From Oscillospiraceae bacterium (GTDB lineage Bacteria > Bacillota > Clostridia > Oscillospirales > Ruminococcaceae), in assembly GCA_900770195.1 (NCBI GenBank), contig CAAGJI010000024.1, forward strand, positions 1-24,949: a stretch of 24,949 nt of DNA, in the 5' to 3' direction. Shown here in pieces: positions 6,379-14,253 of the stretch. The notes under the pieces were generated by a model that was given only the letters and a program-made list of their open reading frames with translations, was not told where the DNA came from and searched no databases. The position numbers and the translations under genes are program-made. The number at the start of each line of letters is the position of its first letter. Position 1 is the first letter of the stretch.

Positions 6379-7659
6379 ATGAAACTTTGTGAAATGTCAA
6401 AAGAACAGCTTGAACAGTTTAAAGCTGAATGTGAAAAAAAGTATAACGAATATAAGGCAGAGGGTCTTAACCTCAATATGTCAAGAGGTAAGCCATCCCC
6501 TGAACAGCTTGACCTTACACTTGATATGCTTAATGTTCTGAATAAAGATAATCTTGTTTCAGAAAACGGAATGGATTGCCGTAACTATGGCACATTGGAC
6601 GGTATTCCTGAAGCGAAAAAACTTCTTGCACCAATGGCAGGAGTTCCTGAAAAGAATGTTATAATTTTTGGTAATTCAAGTCTTAACATTATGTTCTGGG
6701 TAATGCAGATGGCATTTTCTCACGGCGTACTTGGCGGAAAGCCATTCAGTCAGCAGGGAAAACTTAAATTCCTATGTCCTGTTCCGGGTTATGACAGACA
6801 TTTTGCAATTACTGAATTTTTCGGTTTTGATATGATAAATATACCGATGAATGATGATGGTCCTGATATGGATATGGTGGAAAAACTTGTTTCAGAAGAT
6901 GAATCAATCAAGGGTATCTGGTGTGTTCCTCAGTATTCAAATCCTACAGGCATTTCATTCAGCGATGAAGTTGTAAAGAGGTTTGCTGCATTAAAGCCAA
7001 AGGCAAAGGATTTCAGAATTTTCTGGGATAATGCATATACAGTACACTACCTTACAGATGACCATACAAGAATAACAAATATATTTGAAGAAGCTAAAAA
7101 ATGCGGAAATGAAGACATTGTTTATATTTTTGCTTCAACATCAAAGATAACATTTCCTGGTGCCGGTGTCGCTCTTATCGGTGCAAGCGATGCGAATATT
7201 GCTTCACTCAAAAATGCACTCGGATATGCAACAATAGGCTATGATAAACTTAATCAGATGCGTCATGTTATTTTCTTTGACGGCAAATTTGAAAACCTTG
7301 AAAAGCATATGGACCTTCACGCAAAGAGCCTTGCTCCTAAGTTTAATAAGGTTCTTGAAATACTTGACAAGGAAATCGCACCTCTTGGAATAGGCACATA
7401 CACAAGACCAAAGGGCGGCTATTTTATCAGCTTTGACTCGATGGAAGGATGTGCAAAGAGAATAGCACAGCTTGCAAAGGATGCAGGTGTTGTACTTACT
7501 CCGGCAGGTTCAGCTTATCCATATGGAAAAGACCCAAAAGATACAAATATAAGAATAGCACCATCATTCCCGACACTTGAAGACCTTACAAAGGCACTTG
7601 AAGTATTTGCCTGCTGTATAAAGCTTGCATCAGCAGAAAAGCTTCTTGCAAATAAATAA
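6379..7659 (+). CDS. PLP-dependent aspartate aminotransferase (type Ic, C. glutamicum AspT-like)
   Basis: This 426-residue fold-type I aminotransferase probably interconverts aspartate and 2-oxoglutarate with oxaloacetate and glutamate in the cytoplasm. The N-terminal LNLNMSRGKPSPEQLDL is typical of the aspartate aminotransferase group that includes the Corynebacterium AspT rather than of the classic type Ia/Ib enzymes. Other motifs are YGTLDGIPEAKKL, the substrate-loop QYSNPTG, the cofactor-binding WDNAYTVH and the PLP lysine Lys256 in STSKITFPGAGVA; the C-terminal NIRIAPSFP holds the carboxylate-binding arginine. ATG 6379 follows AAGGAG (6365-6370). It is a single-gene unit with its own promoter and terminator. 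Confidence 0.9.
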   Translation: MKLCEMSKEQLEQFKAECEKKYNEYKAEGLNLNMSRGKPSPEQLDLTLDMLNVLNKDNLVSENGMDCRNYGTLDGIPEAKKLLAPMAGVPEKNVIIFGNSSLNIMFWVMQMAFSHGVLGGKPFSQQGKLKFLCPVPGYDRHFAITEFFGFDMINIPMNDDGPDMDMVEKLVSEDESIKGIWCVPQYSNPTGISFSDEVVKRFAALKPKAKDFRIFWDNAYTVHYLTDDHTRITNIFEEAKKCGNEDIVYIFASTSKITFPGAGVALIGASDANIASLKNALGYATIGYDKLNQMRHVIFFDGKFENLEKHMDLHAKSLAPKFNKVLEILDKEIAPLGIGTYTRPKGGYFISFDSMEGCAKRIAQLAKDAGVVLTPAGSAYPYGKDPKDTNIRIAPSFPTLEDLTKALEVFACCIKLASAEKLLANK

Positions 7660-7691
7660 AGATTTTGTCATAATGTTTTTTTTCATAATAA

Positions 7692-7759
7692 GGGGCAGAC
7701 AAAAGCTGCGTAATTTGCGGCTTTTGCCTGCCCTACCTCCATTTATAGAGGCTTTTTTT
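7692..7759 (+). terminator. Two-hairpin terminator after the aminotransferase
   Basis: An 18-bp near-perfect stem (7693-7710 with 7716-7733, one mismatch, loop TAATT) is followed by a small CCTC/GAGG hairpin (7736-7739 with 7748-7751) and seven T (7753-7759). The T-run follows the second, weaker stem. Together they should end the transcript. Confidence 0.75.
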
Positions 7760-7795
7760 GTCAATAATCTGTCAGGTTATGTTTAAAAGTGTTGA

Positions 7796-7909
7796 GAATT
7801 GACAGTCTCAGAAAAGGAACAGGAGCTTGGTATGGATATTGCAGAACATGGCACATATGCATATGATTATCTTGAAGAGAGATATAATCAGCTCACTGAG
7901 AAAGCTTAA
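7796..7909 (+). pseudogene. amt: Remnant of the 3' end of an ammonium transporter gene (amt)
   Basis: A frame open from 7796 to TAA 7907-7909, closed upstream by TGA 7793-7795, encodes TVSEKEQELGMDIAEHGTYAY and a short charged tail. Ammonium transporters of the Amt family end in a cytoplasmic segment of the form LRV..E.E.EGLD...HGE.AY, which this matches. Just upstream another frame reads VLRI, which would fit the same segment after a one-base shift. The eleven membrane helices are absent and terminators stand on both sides, so this is a decayed fragment, not a gene. It is the only coding trace in the 466-bp stretch 7660-8125; the rest of that stretch holds terminators and one promoter. Confidence 0.68.
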
Positions 7910-7932
7910 TTCTATCATACTTTACAAATAAA

Positions 7933-7972
7933 CAGGAAAAGGGAACTGTTTTTATAGCAGTTCCTTTTTCTG
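7933..7972 (+). terminator. Terminator after the amt remnant
   Basis: CAGGAAAAGGGAACTG (7933-7948) pairs with CAGTTCCTTTTTCTG (7958-7972), with a T-run inside the right arm. It is probably the original amt terminator. Confidence 0.75.
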
Positions 7973-7992
7973 TTTGCATGAAATTAATTTTA

Positions 7993-8017
7993 AAAACTGA
8001 TTTTCAGTTTTTTTAAT
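7993..8017. terminator. Second A/T-rich terminator-like hairpin
   Basis: AAAACTGA (7993-8000) and TCAGTTTT (8004-8011) form an 8-bp stem with a three-base loop, continuing into T's. It lies directly before the promoter at 8025. Confidence 0.5.
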
Positions 8018-8024
8018 TTTTCTA

Positions 8025-8053
8025 TTGCAAAAAAGGTAAAAATGTGATACAAT
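8025..8053 (+). promoter_or_regulatory. Sigma-A promoter of the FNT-HAD pair
   Basis: TTGCAA (8025-8030), a 17-bp spacer and TACAAT (8048-8053). The spacer end (TGTGA) is the same as in the promoter at 6277. Transcription should start near 8060. Confidence 0.75.
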
Positions 8054-8125
8054 ATAGGGTAGAACTTTCAAAAATAATGTCGGATGAAAGGCATTGAAAA
8101 ATAAATTTATATTAAGGAGTAAAAA

Positions 8126-8764
8126 ATGAAGCATTTAAACACAATTATACTTGCGATTATAGGAGGAATATGTATAGGTCTTGGTGCAACAGCATATCTT
8201 GCTTGTGAAAACAAGATTTTCGGCGGAGTATTATTTACAACAGGGCTTTTTCTTATATGCACAAGGGGATACAACCTGTTTACAGGTAAAGTGGGATACC
8301 TTTTTGATAATAAACCATCTTATATAATAGAACTTGTAGAAGTTTGGGCAGGCAATTTTATAGGTGCGGCATTCGTTGGTCTTGTACTTCTTTTAACAAG
8401 ATTCGGAGATGCATATTCTGAAAAAGCGGCAGCGATAGTTGATGCGAAGCTTTCGGGAAATCTTTTAAGCGTGTTTATACTTGGTATTTTCTGTAATGTA
8501 ATGATGTATGTGGGTGTTGATGGATTTAAAAACGGCAAACACGACATAGGAAAATATCTCGGACTTTTCTTTGCGGTTCTTGTATTTATATTTGCAGGTT
8601 TTGAACATTGTATCGCAAATATGTACTACATAACAATTGCAAAAGGTTGGTGTGCAGATACTTTAGTTCTCCTTCTTGTTTCGACAGCAGGAAATATAGT
8701 CGGCGGACTTCTTTTCCCTGTTCTTCAGAAGGCGGCAAAAGCTTGTGAGGTAGGTAAAAAATGA
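8126..8764 (+). CDS. Formate/nitrite transporter (FNT) family channel
   Basis: This 212-residue membrane protein belongs to the FNT family of pentameric channels for small monovalent anions (formate, nitrite, hydrosulfide). Family marks are GGICIGLGATAYL in the first helix, the TGKVGYLF segment, WAGNFIGA, GIFCNVMMYVG and FAGFEHCIANMYYI with the conserved His in the pore centre, then GNIVGG in the last helix. It is shorter than E. coli FocA (285), mainly at the N-terminus, but keeps six predicted membrane helices. ATG 8126 follows AAGGAG (8114-8119). Its stop overlaps the next start (ATGA), so it is co-translated with the HAD phosphatase. In a fermenter formate export is the likely job; the substrate is inferred. 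Confidence 0.88.
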   Translation: MKHLNTIILAIIGGICIGLGATAYLACENKIFGGVLFTTGLFLICTRGYNLFTGKVGYLFDNKPSYIIELVEVWAGNFIGAAFVGLVLLLTRFGDAYSEKAAAIVDAKLSGNLLSVFILGIFCNVMMYVGVDGFKNGKHDIGKYLGLFFAVLVFIFAGFEHCIANMYYITIAKGWCADTLVLLLVSTAGNIVGGLLFPVLQKAAKACEVGKK

Positions 8765-9429
8765 AAGATATAAAAACATTTATTTTTGATATGGATGGAG
8801 TTTTACTTGATACAGAAAGAATTATGCATATTGCGTGGGAAAAGGCTGCTGAAAGCATAGGTTTCAAAGAGTCAAGAGAAGCAGGCGACCTTGCAATGGG
8901 TAGAAATCGTGAGGGAGTAAGACAGCTTTTTGAAGAAAAATATCCATATGTTGATTATGTAAAATTTGATGAGAGATATCACAGATATTGTGCGAAAATC
9001 CTTAAAAAAGAGGGAGTTCCGATAAAAGAAAGTGTTTTTGATGTGGTTTCATATCTGAAAAAATCAGGATATAAAGAGGGTGTTGCAACATCAACAAGTT
9101 CGCTTCACGCACTTCCTCAGCTTGAAGAAGTTGGAATTTATGAATATTTCGATGTTATAATAACAGGTGATGTTGTTGAAAAAGGCAAACCTGACCCTGA
9201 AATATATTTGAAAGCCTGCAAGGCAATAGGCAGTAAGCCTTGCGAATGCTGTGCGATTGAAGATTCGCCTAACGGAATAAAAAGTGCATATGAAGCAGGA
9301 ATGAAGCCTATTTTTATTCATGACCTTGCTGTTATGCCGGAGGAATACCAAAAATATATTTATAAAGAATTTGATTCTATGTCAGATTTTCTGAAATATT
9401 TAATGATAAAAGACGGTATCATAAAATAA
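8761..9429 (+). CDS. HAD-superfamily phosphatase/phosphoglucomutase-like protein
   Basis: This 222-residue cytoplasmic hydrolase of HAD subfamily I (PGMB/GPH-like) shows motif I FDMDGVLLDTE with Asp10 as nucleophile and Asp12 as acid/base, motif II ATSTS, motif III lysine in GKPDPEIYL and motif IV IEDSPNGIKSA. A helical cap domain lies between residues about 18 and 85. Such proteins dephosphorylate small sugar or nucleoside phosphates or isomerise beta-glucose-1-phosphate; the substrate is not evident. The start overlaps the FNT stop by 4 bp (ATGA), which shows translational coupling. No strong terminator follows before the glmS promoter. Confidence 0.88.
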   Translation: MKDIKTFIFDMDGVLLDTERIMHIAWEKAAESIGFKESREAGDLAMGRNREGVRQLFEEKYPYVDYVKFDERYHRYCAKILKKEGVPIKESVFDVVSYLKKSGYKEGVATSTSSLHALPQLEEVGIYEYFDVIITGDVVEKGKPDPEIYLKACKAIGSKPCECCAIEDSPNGIKSAYEAGMKPIFIHDLAVMPEEYQKYIYKEFDSMSDFLKYLMIKDGIIK

Positions 9430-9496
9430 ATAAAGTAAAAACAACATTTTTTTTTGTAATCAAAAGGTAAGTGCAATGAAATGTTTGTGAAATATA

Positions 9497-9525
9497 TTGC
9501 ATTTTTTATAAATATGTGGTATAAT
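9497..9525 (+). promoter_or_regulatory. Sigma-A promoter of the glmS-LRR operon
   Basis: TTGCAT (9497-9502), a 17-bp spacer and TATAAT (9520-9525). It starts an approximately 85-nt leader ahead of glmS. Confidence 0.78.
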
Positions 9526-9551
9526 TTATAACGATACAATAAAATTCGATA

Positions 9552-9579
9552 CGCAGCAATTTTGGTACAGAGTGCTGCG
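9552..9579 (+). other. Hairpin in the glmS leader
   Basis: CGCAGCA (9552-9558) pairs perfectly with TGCTGCG (9573-9579) around a 14-nt loop. It lies in the leader, about 20 nt before the ribosome site. It is too small for a glmS ribozyme. Confidence 0.45.
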
Positions 9580-9617
9580 GTTGTAATACAAATATAAAAG
9601 AAGGAGGCATATTGACA

Positions 9618-11441
9618 ATGTGTGGAATTGTGGGATATGTAGGTAAAAAAGATTGTGCGGATGTTTTGATAGATTCACTTTCAAAACTTGAATACAGAGG
9701 CTATGACTCAGCAGGAATTGCTGTTTTTGATAATGGTAAAATAAAAGTTGCAAAGGAAAAAGGCAGACTCAAAGACCTTGTTGAAAAAATGAAAAAAGAG
9801 GGAAAACCATCAGGCCATGTTGGTATAGGTCATACAAGATGGGCAACTCATGGCGAACCTTCAACAGTTAATGCACACCCTCATGCAGGCGGAAGAACAA
9901 CTATCGTTCATAACGGAATTATAGAAAATTATAAAGAATTAAAAGAATTTTTACTTTCAAAAGGCAAGACTTTCAAAAGCGATACAGATACTGAAGTTGC
10001 GGCTAATTTAATTGATTACTATTATAAAGATGATCCGCTTGAAGCTATTGAAAGGGCGACTCAGGAACTTGAAGGTTCATATGCACTTGGAATTATATTC
10101 AGAGAGTTCCCTGACAGACTTTATGCTGTAAGAAAAGAAAGTCCTCTTATAGTAGGCGTTGGCAAAGATGAAAGTTTCATTGCATCAGATGTTACAGCAA
10201 TTCTTAAATATACAAAGGATTATTATCTTCTTGAAACAGATGAAATAGCTGTTTTAAGCAATGACGGAATTGAAGTTTACAATGTTCACGGCGAAAAGAT
10301 AGAAAAAGAACTTAAAACAGCTGACTGGGATATGGATGCGGCTGAAAAGTGCGGTTATGAACACTTTATGATGAAAGAAATTTTTGAACAGCCGACAGCT
10401 ATTAAAACAACAATAACTCCGAGAATAACAGACGGTATGCCGAATCTTGAAGAATGCGGAATAACACCTGAATATCTCCGTTCAGTAAAGAGAATATTTG
10501 TAACAGCCTGCGGTACAGCTATGCATGCGGGAATAGTAGGCAAATATGTTATAGAAAAGCTTGCAAGAGTTCCTGTTATAGTTGATATTGCATCTGAATT
10601 TAGATACCGTGACCCTATAATAGATGAGGGTGACCTTGTTATAGTTATTTCACAGTCAGGTGAAACAGCTGACAGTCTTGCAGCAATGCGTCTTGCTAAG
10701 AAAATGGGTGCGAAAACACTTGCAATTGTAAACGCAAAGGGAAGTTCAATCGCAAGAGAAGCAGATATGCTTATTTATACTCATGCAGGTCCTGAAATTG
10801 CGGTTGCATCAACAAAGGCTTATATGGTTCAGATTGCAGTTATGTATCTTCTTGCATTTGAACTTGCTTATGCAGTTGGAAAAATAGATGAAAAGGAATG
10901 TAAAAGACTTACATCTGTTCTTCAGCAGACACCTGAATATATCAAAAAGATACTTGAAAATGTTGATGAAACACAGTACATTGCATCAAACCTTATCACA
11001 GCCGACAGCCTTCTTTATATAGGAAGAGGTCTTGACTATGCACTTAGTATGGAAGGTTCTTTAAAACTTAAAGAAATCTCATATATCCACTCTGAAAGCT
11101 ATGCGGCAGGTGAACTTAAACACGGAACAATTTCCCTTATTTCAGACGGTATGCCTGTTATTGCGGTTGCAACTCAGAAATCACTTTTTGAAAAGACAAT
11201 AAGCAACATAAAGGAAGTAAAGGCAAGAGGTGCATCTGTTGTTATTGTTTGCAGAGAAAGCTATATGCCTGAAAAAGATGTTGCAGACTTTAAATTCGGA
11301 CTTCCTGATGACCTTGAAGATATACTTATGCCTATGGCAGCAGTTGTTCCGTTGCAGCTTATTGCTTATTATACAGCAGTACTTAAGGGAAATGATGTTG
11401 ATAAGCCAAGAAATCTTGCAAAGTCGGTAACTGTTGAGTAA
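9618..11441 (+). CDS. glmS: Glutamine-fructose-6-phosphate aminotransferase (isomerizing)
   Basis: This 607-residue enzyme makes glucosamine-6-phosphate from fructose-6-phosphate and glutamine, the first step to UDP-GlcNAc for peptidoglycan. The protein begins MCGIVGYVG, so after Met removal Cys1 is the glutaminase nucleophile; for that reason ATG 9618 (behind AAGGAGG 9601-9607) is chosen over the in-frame TTG at 9612. The glutaminase domain (1-220) has YRGYDSAGI, GHTRWATHG and NAHPH. Two SIS sugar-isomerase domains follow (about 290-600), with TACGTAMHAG, ISQSGETADSL, VASTKAYMVQ and SYAAGELKHG, and the end PRNLAKSVTVE is canonical. It heads an operon with LRR surface proteins: only 23 bp and no terminator separate it from the next gene. 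Confidence 0.98.
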   Translation: MCGIVGYVGKKDCADVLIDSLSKLEYRGYDSAGIAVFDNGKIKVAKEKGRLKDLVEKMKKEGKPSGHVGIGHTRWATHGEPSTVNAHPHAGGRTTIVHNGIIENYKELKEFLLSKGKTFKSDTDTEVAANLIDYYYKDDPLEAIERATQELEGSYALGIIFREFPDRLYAVRKESPLIVGVGKDESFIASDVTAILKYTKDYYLLETDEIAVLSNDGIEVYNVHGEKIEKELKTADWDMDAAEKCGYEHFMMKEIFEQPTAIKTTITPRITDGMPNLEECGITPEYLRSVKRIFVTACGTAMHAGIVGKYVIEKLARVPVIVDIASEFRYRDPIIDEGDLVIVISQSGETADSLAAMRLAKKMGAKTLAIVNAKGSSIAREADMLIYTHAGPEIAVASTKAYMVQIAVMYLLAFELAYAVGKIDEKECKRLTSVLQQTPEYIKKILENVDETQYIASNLITADSLLYIGRGLDYALSMEGSLKLKEISYIHSESYAAGELKHGTISLISDGMPVIAVATQKSLFEKTISNIKEVKARGASVVIVCRESYMPEKDVADFKFGLPDDLEDILMPMAAVVPLQLIAYYTAVLKGNDVDKPRNLAKSVTVE

Positions 11442-11464
11442 TTTATAAAACGGAAGGAATTTTA

Positions 11465-12640
11465 ATGAAACTTAAAAATTTAACTGCGGCAATTTCAGCG
11501 GTGGCTGTAATGCTTTCAGCAGGAATATTTAATATAACAGCTTTTGCAGAAGAAGATTCATCATCAGATGTTTCTTCTTCAGAAAGCGAATCAGATGTTA
11601 AAATAAGTGGTGATTATGCATATTCAATTAATACAGAAGATGATGAATATCATTATGACGGAGAATATGTTGAAAACAGCATAAGAATTGTTGCATATAC
11701 AGGAAATGATTCCGATGTTGTTGTGCCTGATGAAATAGATGGTTACAAGGTTACAGCAATTGCAGAAGATGCTTTTGCAGACTGTACAGCAAAAACATTT
11801 ACAATACCTTCTGAACTTAATTATATTGGCGGAAGCGTATTTTTCAATATGACAAACTGTACTGAATATAAAACAGGAAGCAACAAGAACTACACCGCAA
11901 GAGATGGCGTTTTGATGAGTGCGGACGGAAAATCACTTTATGCATATCCTGTTGCGAAGACTGAAACAAGTTATGTGATTCCTAATGGTGTTACATATAT
12001 AGGACCATCAGCTTTTGCATATTCAAAACTTACAGATGTAACATTTCCAAAAGGTCTTACTAAAATAGATGAATGGGCATTTGCGTATTCAAATCTTGCA
12101 AAACTCGATATGCCTTCATCACTTGAAGATATTGAACAGTTTGCATTTGCATATTGTGAAAGCTTGTCAGAAGTTGACTTTTCAAATTCACTTACATATA
12201 TAGGTTCAGCAGCTTTTGCCTGCTGTAAGTCAATAACATCTGTTGATTTGCCTACATCTTTAACAGAAGTCGGACAGACCGCTTTTCTTGGAACAGGTCT
12301 TACAGAAGTTCGTATTCCTGCAAGTGTAACAAGCATAGGATATTGTGCTTTTGGTTATGATGAAAATTTCAAGGCATTAAACAAGTTTATTATATATGGT
12401 GTAAAAACATCACAGGCAGAAAGTTATGCAACTGAAAAAGATGAAGAAAATGACTATGAAAATAATTTTACTTTCATAGCAGATCAGGAAGAAACAGTTG
12501 CGGAAGAAAAAAGCGGTGTTTCATTAAGCACAAAAATGATAATAACAATAGTACTTGTAAGTGTTATAGTTATTGCAGCAGTTGCACTTTGTGCAGTTCT
12601 TATAATAGGTAAAATATCTAAAAAAGGAAAGAAAGAATAA
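11465..12640 (+). CDS. BspA-type leucine-rich-repeat membrane-anchored surface protein 1
   Basis: This 391-residue exported protein has a signal peptide (residues 1-28, ending AFA), a Ser/Glu/Asp-rich spacer, and about eight LRR_5 (BspA/TpLRR) repeats of the form IG..AFA.C..L..V..P.SLT between residues 75 and 300. Near residue 140 is an insert of the form NKNYTARDGVLMSADGKSL..YP, shared with the two paralogues below. A single membrane helix (about 360-382, IITIVLVSVIVIAAVALCAV) and a short lysine-rich tail anchor it with the repeats outside; there is no sortase motif. Repeats of this type bind proteins or host/cell surfaces in other bacteria; the ligand here is unknown. ATG 11465 follows AAGGA. 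It is second in the glmS operon. Confidence 0.88.
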   Translation: MKLKNLTAAISAVAVMLSAGIFNITAFAEEDSSSDVSSSESESDVKISGDYAYSINTEDDEYHYDGEYVENSIRIVAYTGNDSDVVVPDEIDGYKVTAIAEDAFADCTAKTFTIPSELNYIGGSVFFNMTNCTEYKTGSNKNYTARDGVLMSADGKSLYAYPVAKTETSYVIPNGVTYIGPSAFAYSKLTDVTFPKGLTKIDEWAFAYSNLAKLDMPSSLEDIEQFAFAYCESLSEVDFSNSLTYIGSAAFACCKSITSVDLPTSLTEVGQTAFLGTGLTEVRIPASVTSIGYCAFGYDENFKALNKFIIYGVKTSQAESYATEKDEENDYENNFTFIADQEETVAEEKSGVSLSTKMIITIVLVSVIVIAAVALCAVLIIGKISKKGKKE

Positions 12641-12789
12641 TGAATGTACCGGTTATAATTGCTGTCGCTGTTATATTTCTTTTGTGTGTAACAGTCGGAT
12701 GGTTTGTCGGAATTAAAATGTATAGTAAAAATTCCGCTAAAAATAAAGATTTGAAATGTAATGGAGAAAAAACTGATGAAAAAAATTGA
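12640..12789 (+). CDS. Small single-pass membrane protein (49 residues), overlapping both neighbours
   Basis: An ATG at 12640 shares its A with the TAA of the LRR gene before it and opens a 49-codon frame to TGA 12787-12789. The product starts MNVPVIIAVAVIFLLCVTVG, a clear membrane helix, and continues into a lysine/asparagine-rich cytoplasmic tail with one Cys. It overlaps the start of the next gene (12776) by 14 bp in another frame. The one-base start/stop overlap, the membrane helix and the way the frame fills the gap between the two LRR genes all speak for a real, translationally coupled gene. The ribosome site (AGGAAAG, about 12625) is only moderate. No family is recognised. Confidence 0.62.
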   Translation: MNVPVIIAVAVIFLLCVTVGWFVGIKMYSKNSAKNKDLKCNGEKTDEKN

Positions 12790-14239
12790 AAAAAGTGTCA
12801 TATCACTTCTTGCGGTTTCAGTTATGACATTTAGTCTGTCTGTACCTCTTTTTCAGATTTCAGCTGAAGAAACTTCAACAGAAGCGGAAACAGTAAATGC
12901 AGATGATTATTCTGTTTATCAGGATCAACTTACATATTTTGTAAATGATGATGATACAATAACAATTGTATCGTGTTATGATACTGACACAAACGGTAAT
13001 GATACAGCTTCAATTGATGTTCCTGAAAAGATAGACGGAAAAAAAGTTGTAGAAATCGGCGAGGACTGTTTTAAAACACTTTCAAAACTTACAACAGTTA
13101 CTCTTCCTGACACAATAACAGAAATATCAAAGGGTGCATTTAACGGATGTGAAACACTTTCAAAAATAAATGTTCCTGTAAATCTTAAAGCAATCGGTGA
13201 TGAAGCTTTTTATTCATGCAAGGCACTTGAAGAATTTGAATTGCCTGATACGCTTGAAAAGATAGGCTATCAGTCTTTTTATGACTGTGAAAAACTGGAT
13301 CATTTCACAATAAGCAAAAATGTTACAGAAATAGGTCAATATGCGTTTGAAGGCTGCGTTGAACTTAAACAGATAACAGTTGATGAAAAGAACGAAAATT
13401 ATAAATCATCTGATGGAATACTTTATGACAAGGATATGACAACGCTTATAAAATATCCTGAAAAGCATGAGGGCGACAATTTTAAAGTTCCTGATACAGT
13501 TACAAAAATTGATAACTGGGCATTTGTAGGCTGTAATACAATAAAAACAATTGACCTTAACAATGTAAAGGAAATAGGTGAAGATGCTTTTTATTACTGT
13601 ACAGAACTTACAAAAGCAGATATTCCGGAGGGAGTAACAGAACTTAATGGTTCGGTTTTTGGATATTGTGTTAAACTTGAAAAAGTTACAATTCCGTCAA
13701 CTTTGAAAAAGATAGGCGACTATGCTTATTATTGCTGTTTGTCGCTTAAAGAACTTACAATTCCTGACAATGTTGAGTCAATTGGAACATATGCATTTTT
13801 CTATTGCAGCAATTTAAAAGATGTTACAGTTTCAGCAAATACAAGTGAAATAGGACTTTATGCACTTGGATATACATTTGATTCAACAAATAAAAAAGAA
13901 ATTCCTGTCAGCGGTTTTAAACTCAATTGTGAAGAGGGAAGTCCTGTTTATAAATATGCAGTTGACAATGACCTTTTAGCAGGTAAATTCAATCTTTTTA
14001 CATCAAAAGTAAAAATTGGAAGCCTAAAAATATTTGTGTGGATACCTATACTTGCTGCACTTATAGTTTTAGCAGGAATAATAATTATTATAGTGCTTGT
14101 TAAGCGTTCAAAAGAAATGTCAAAAATAGAACGTGAAAACCTTAAAAATTACAATAAAAGAAAACAGGCAGAAAAAGAACGTCTTGAAAGACAGAAAAAA
14201 GCAAATCTTATTAAAAACAAAGATAAAGATAAAAAATAA
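12776..14239 (+). CDS. BspA-type leucine-rich-repeat membrane-anchored surface protein 2
   Basis: This protein has 487 residues when started at ATG 12776; GGAG at 12763-12766 lies 9 bp before it, whereas the in-frame ATG at 12761 has no ribosome site. A signal peptide (to about residue 29, ISA) is followed by about eleven LRR_5 repeats (EIGEDCF, AIGDEAFYSC, KIGYQSFYDC, EIGQYAFEGC and so on) with the NENYKSSDGILYDKD insert in the middle. A membrane helix (WIPILAALIVLAGIIIIIVL) leads to a long, highly charged cytoplasmic tail rich in Lys, Arg and Glu that should form a helix or coiled coil. The tail is much longer than that of protein 1 and could bind nucleic acid, membrane or a cytoplasmic partner. 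The gene overlaps the small membrane protein gene by 14 bp. Confidence 0.88.
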   Translation: MKKIEKSVISLLAVSVMTFSLSVPLFQISAEETSTEAETVNADDYSVYQDQLTYFVNDDDTITIVSCYDTDTNGNDTASIDVPEKIDGKKVVEIGEDCFKTLSKLTTVTLPDTITEISKGAFNGCETLSKINVPVNLKAIGDEAFYSCKALEEFELPDTLEKIGYQSFYDCEKLDHFTISKNVTEIGQYAFEGCVELKQITVDEKNENYKSSDGILYDKDMTTLIKYPEKHEGDNFKVPDTVTKIDNWAFVGCNTIKTIDLNNVKEIGEDAFYYCTELTKADIPEGVTELNGSVFGYCVKLEKVTIPSTLKKIGDYAYYCCLSLKELTIPDNVESIGTYAFFYCSNLKDVTVSANTSEIGLYALGYTFDSTNKKEIPVSGFKLNCEEGSPVYKYAVDNDLLAGKFNLFTSKVKIGSLKIFVWIPILAALIVLAGIIIIIVLVKRSKEMSKIERENLKNYNKRKQAEKERLERQKKANLIKNKDKDKK

Positions 14240-14253
14240 GAAAGGACTGTAAA

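Noticed and set aside
9612..9617. TTG start for glmS
   Set aside because: GlmS needs Cys directly after the initiator Met; only ATG 9618 gives MCGIV.
9430..9617. glmS ribozyme in the glmS leader
   Set aside because: The gap from promoter to start is about 85 nt and no ribozyme core is recognisable.
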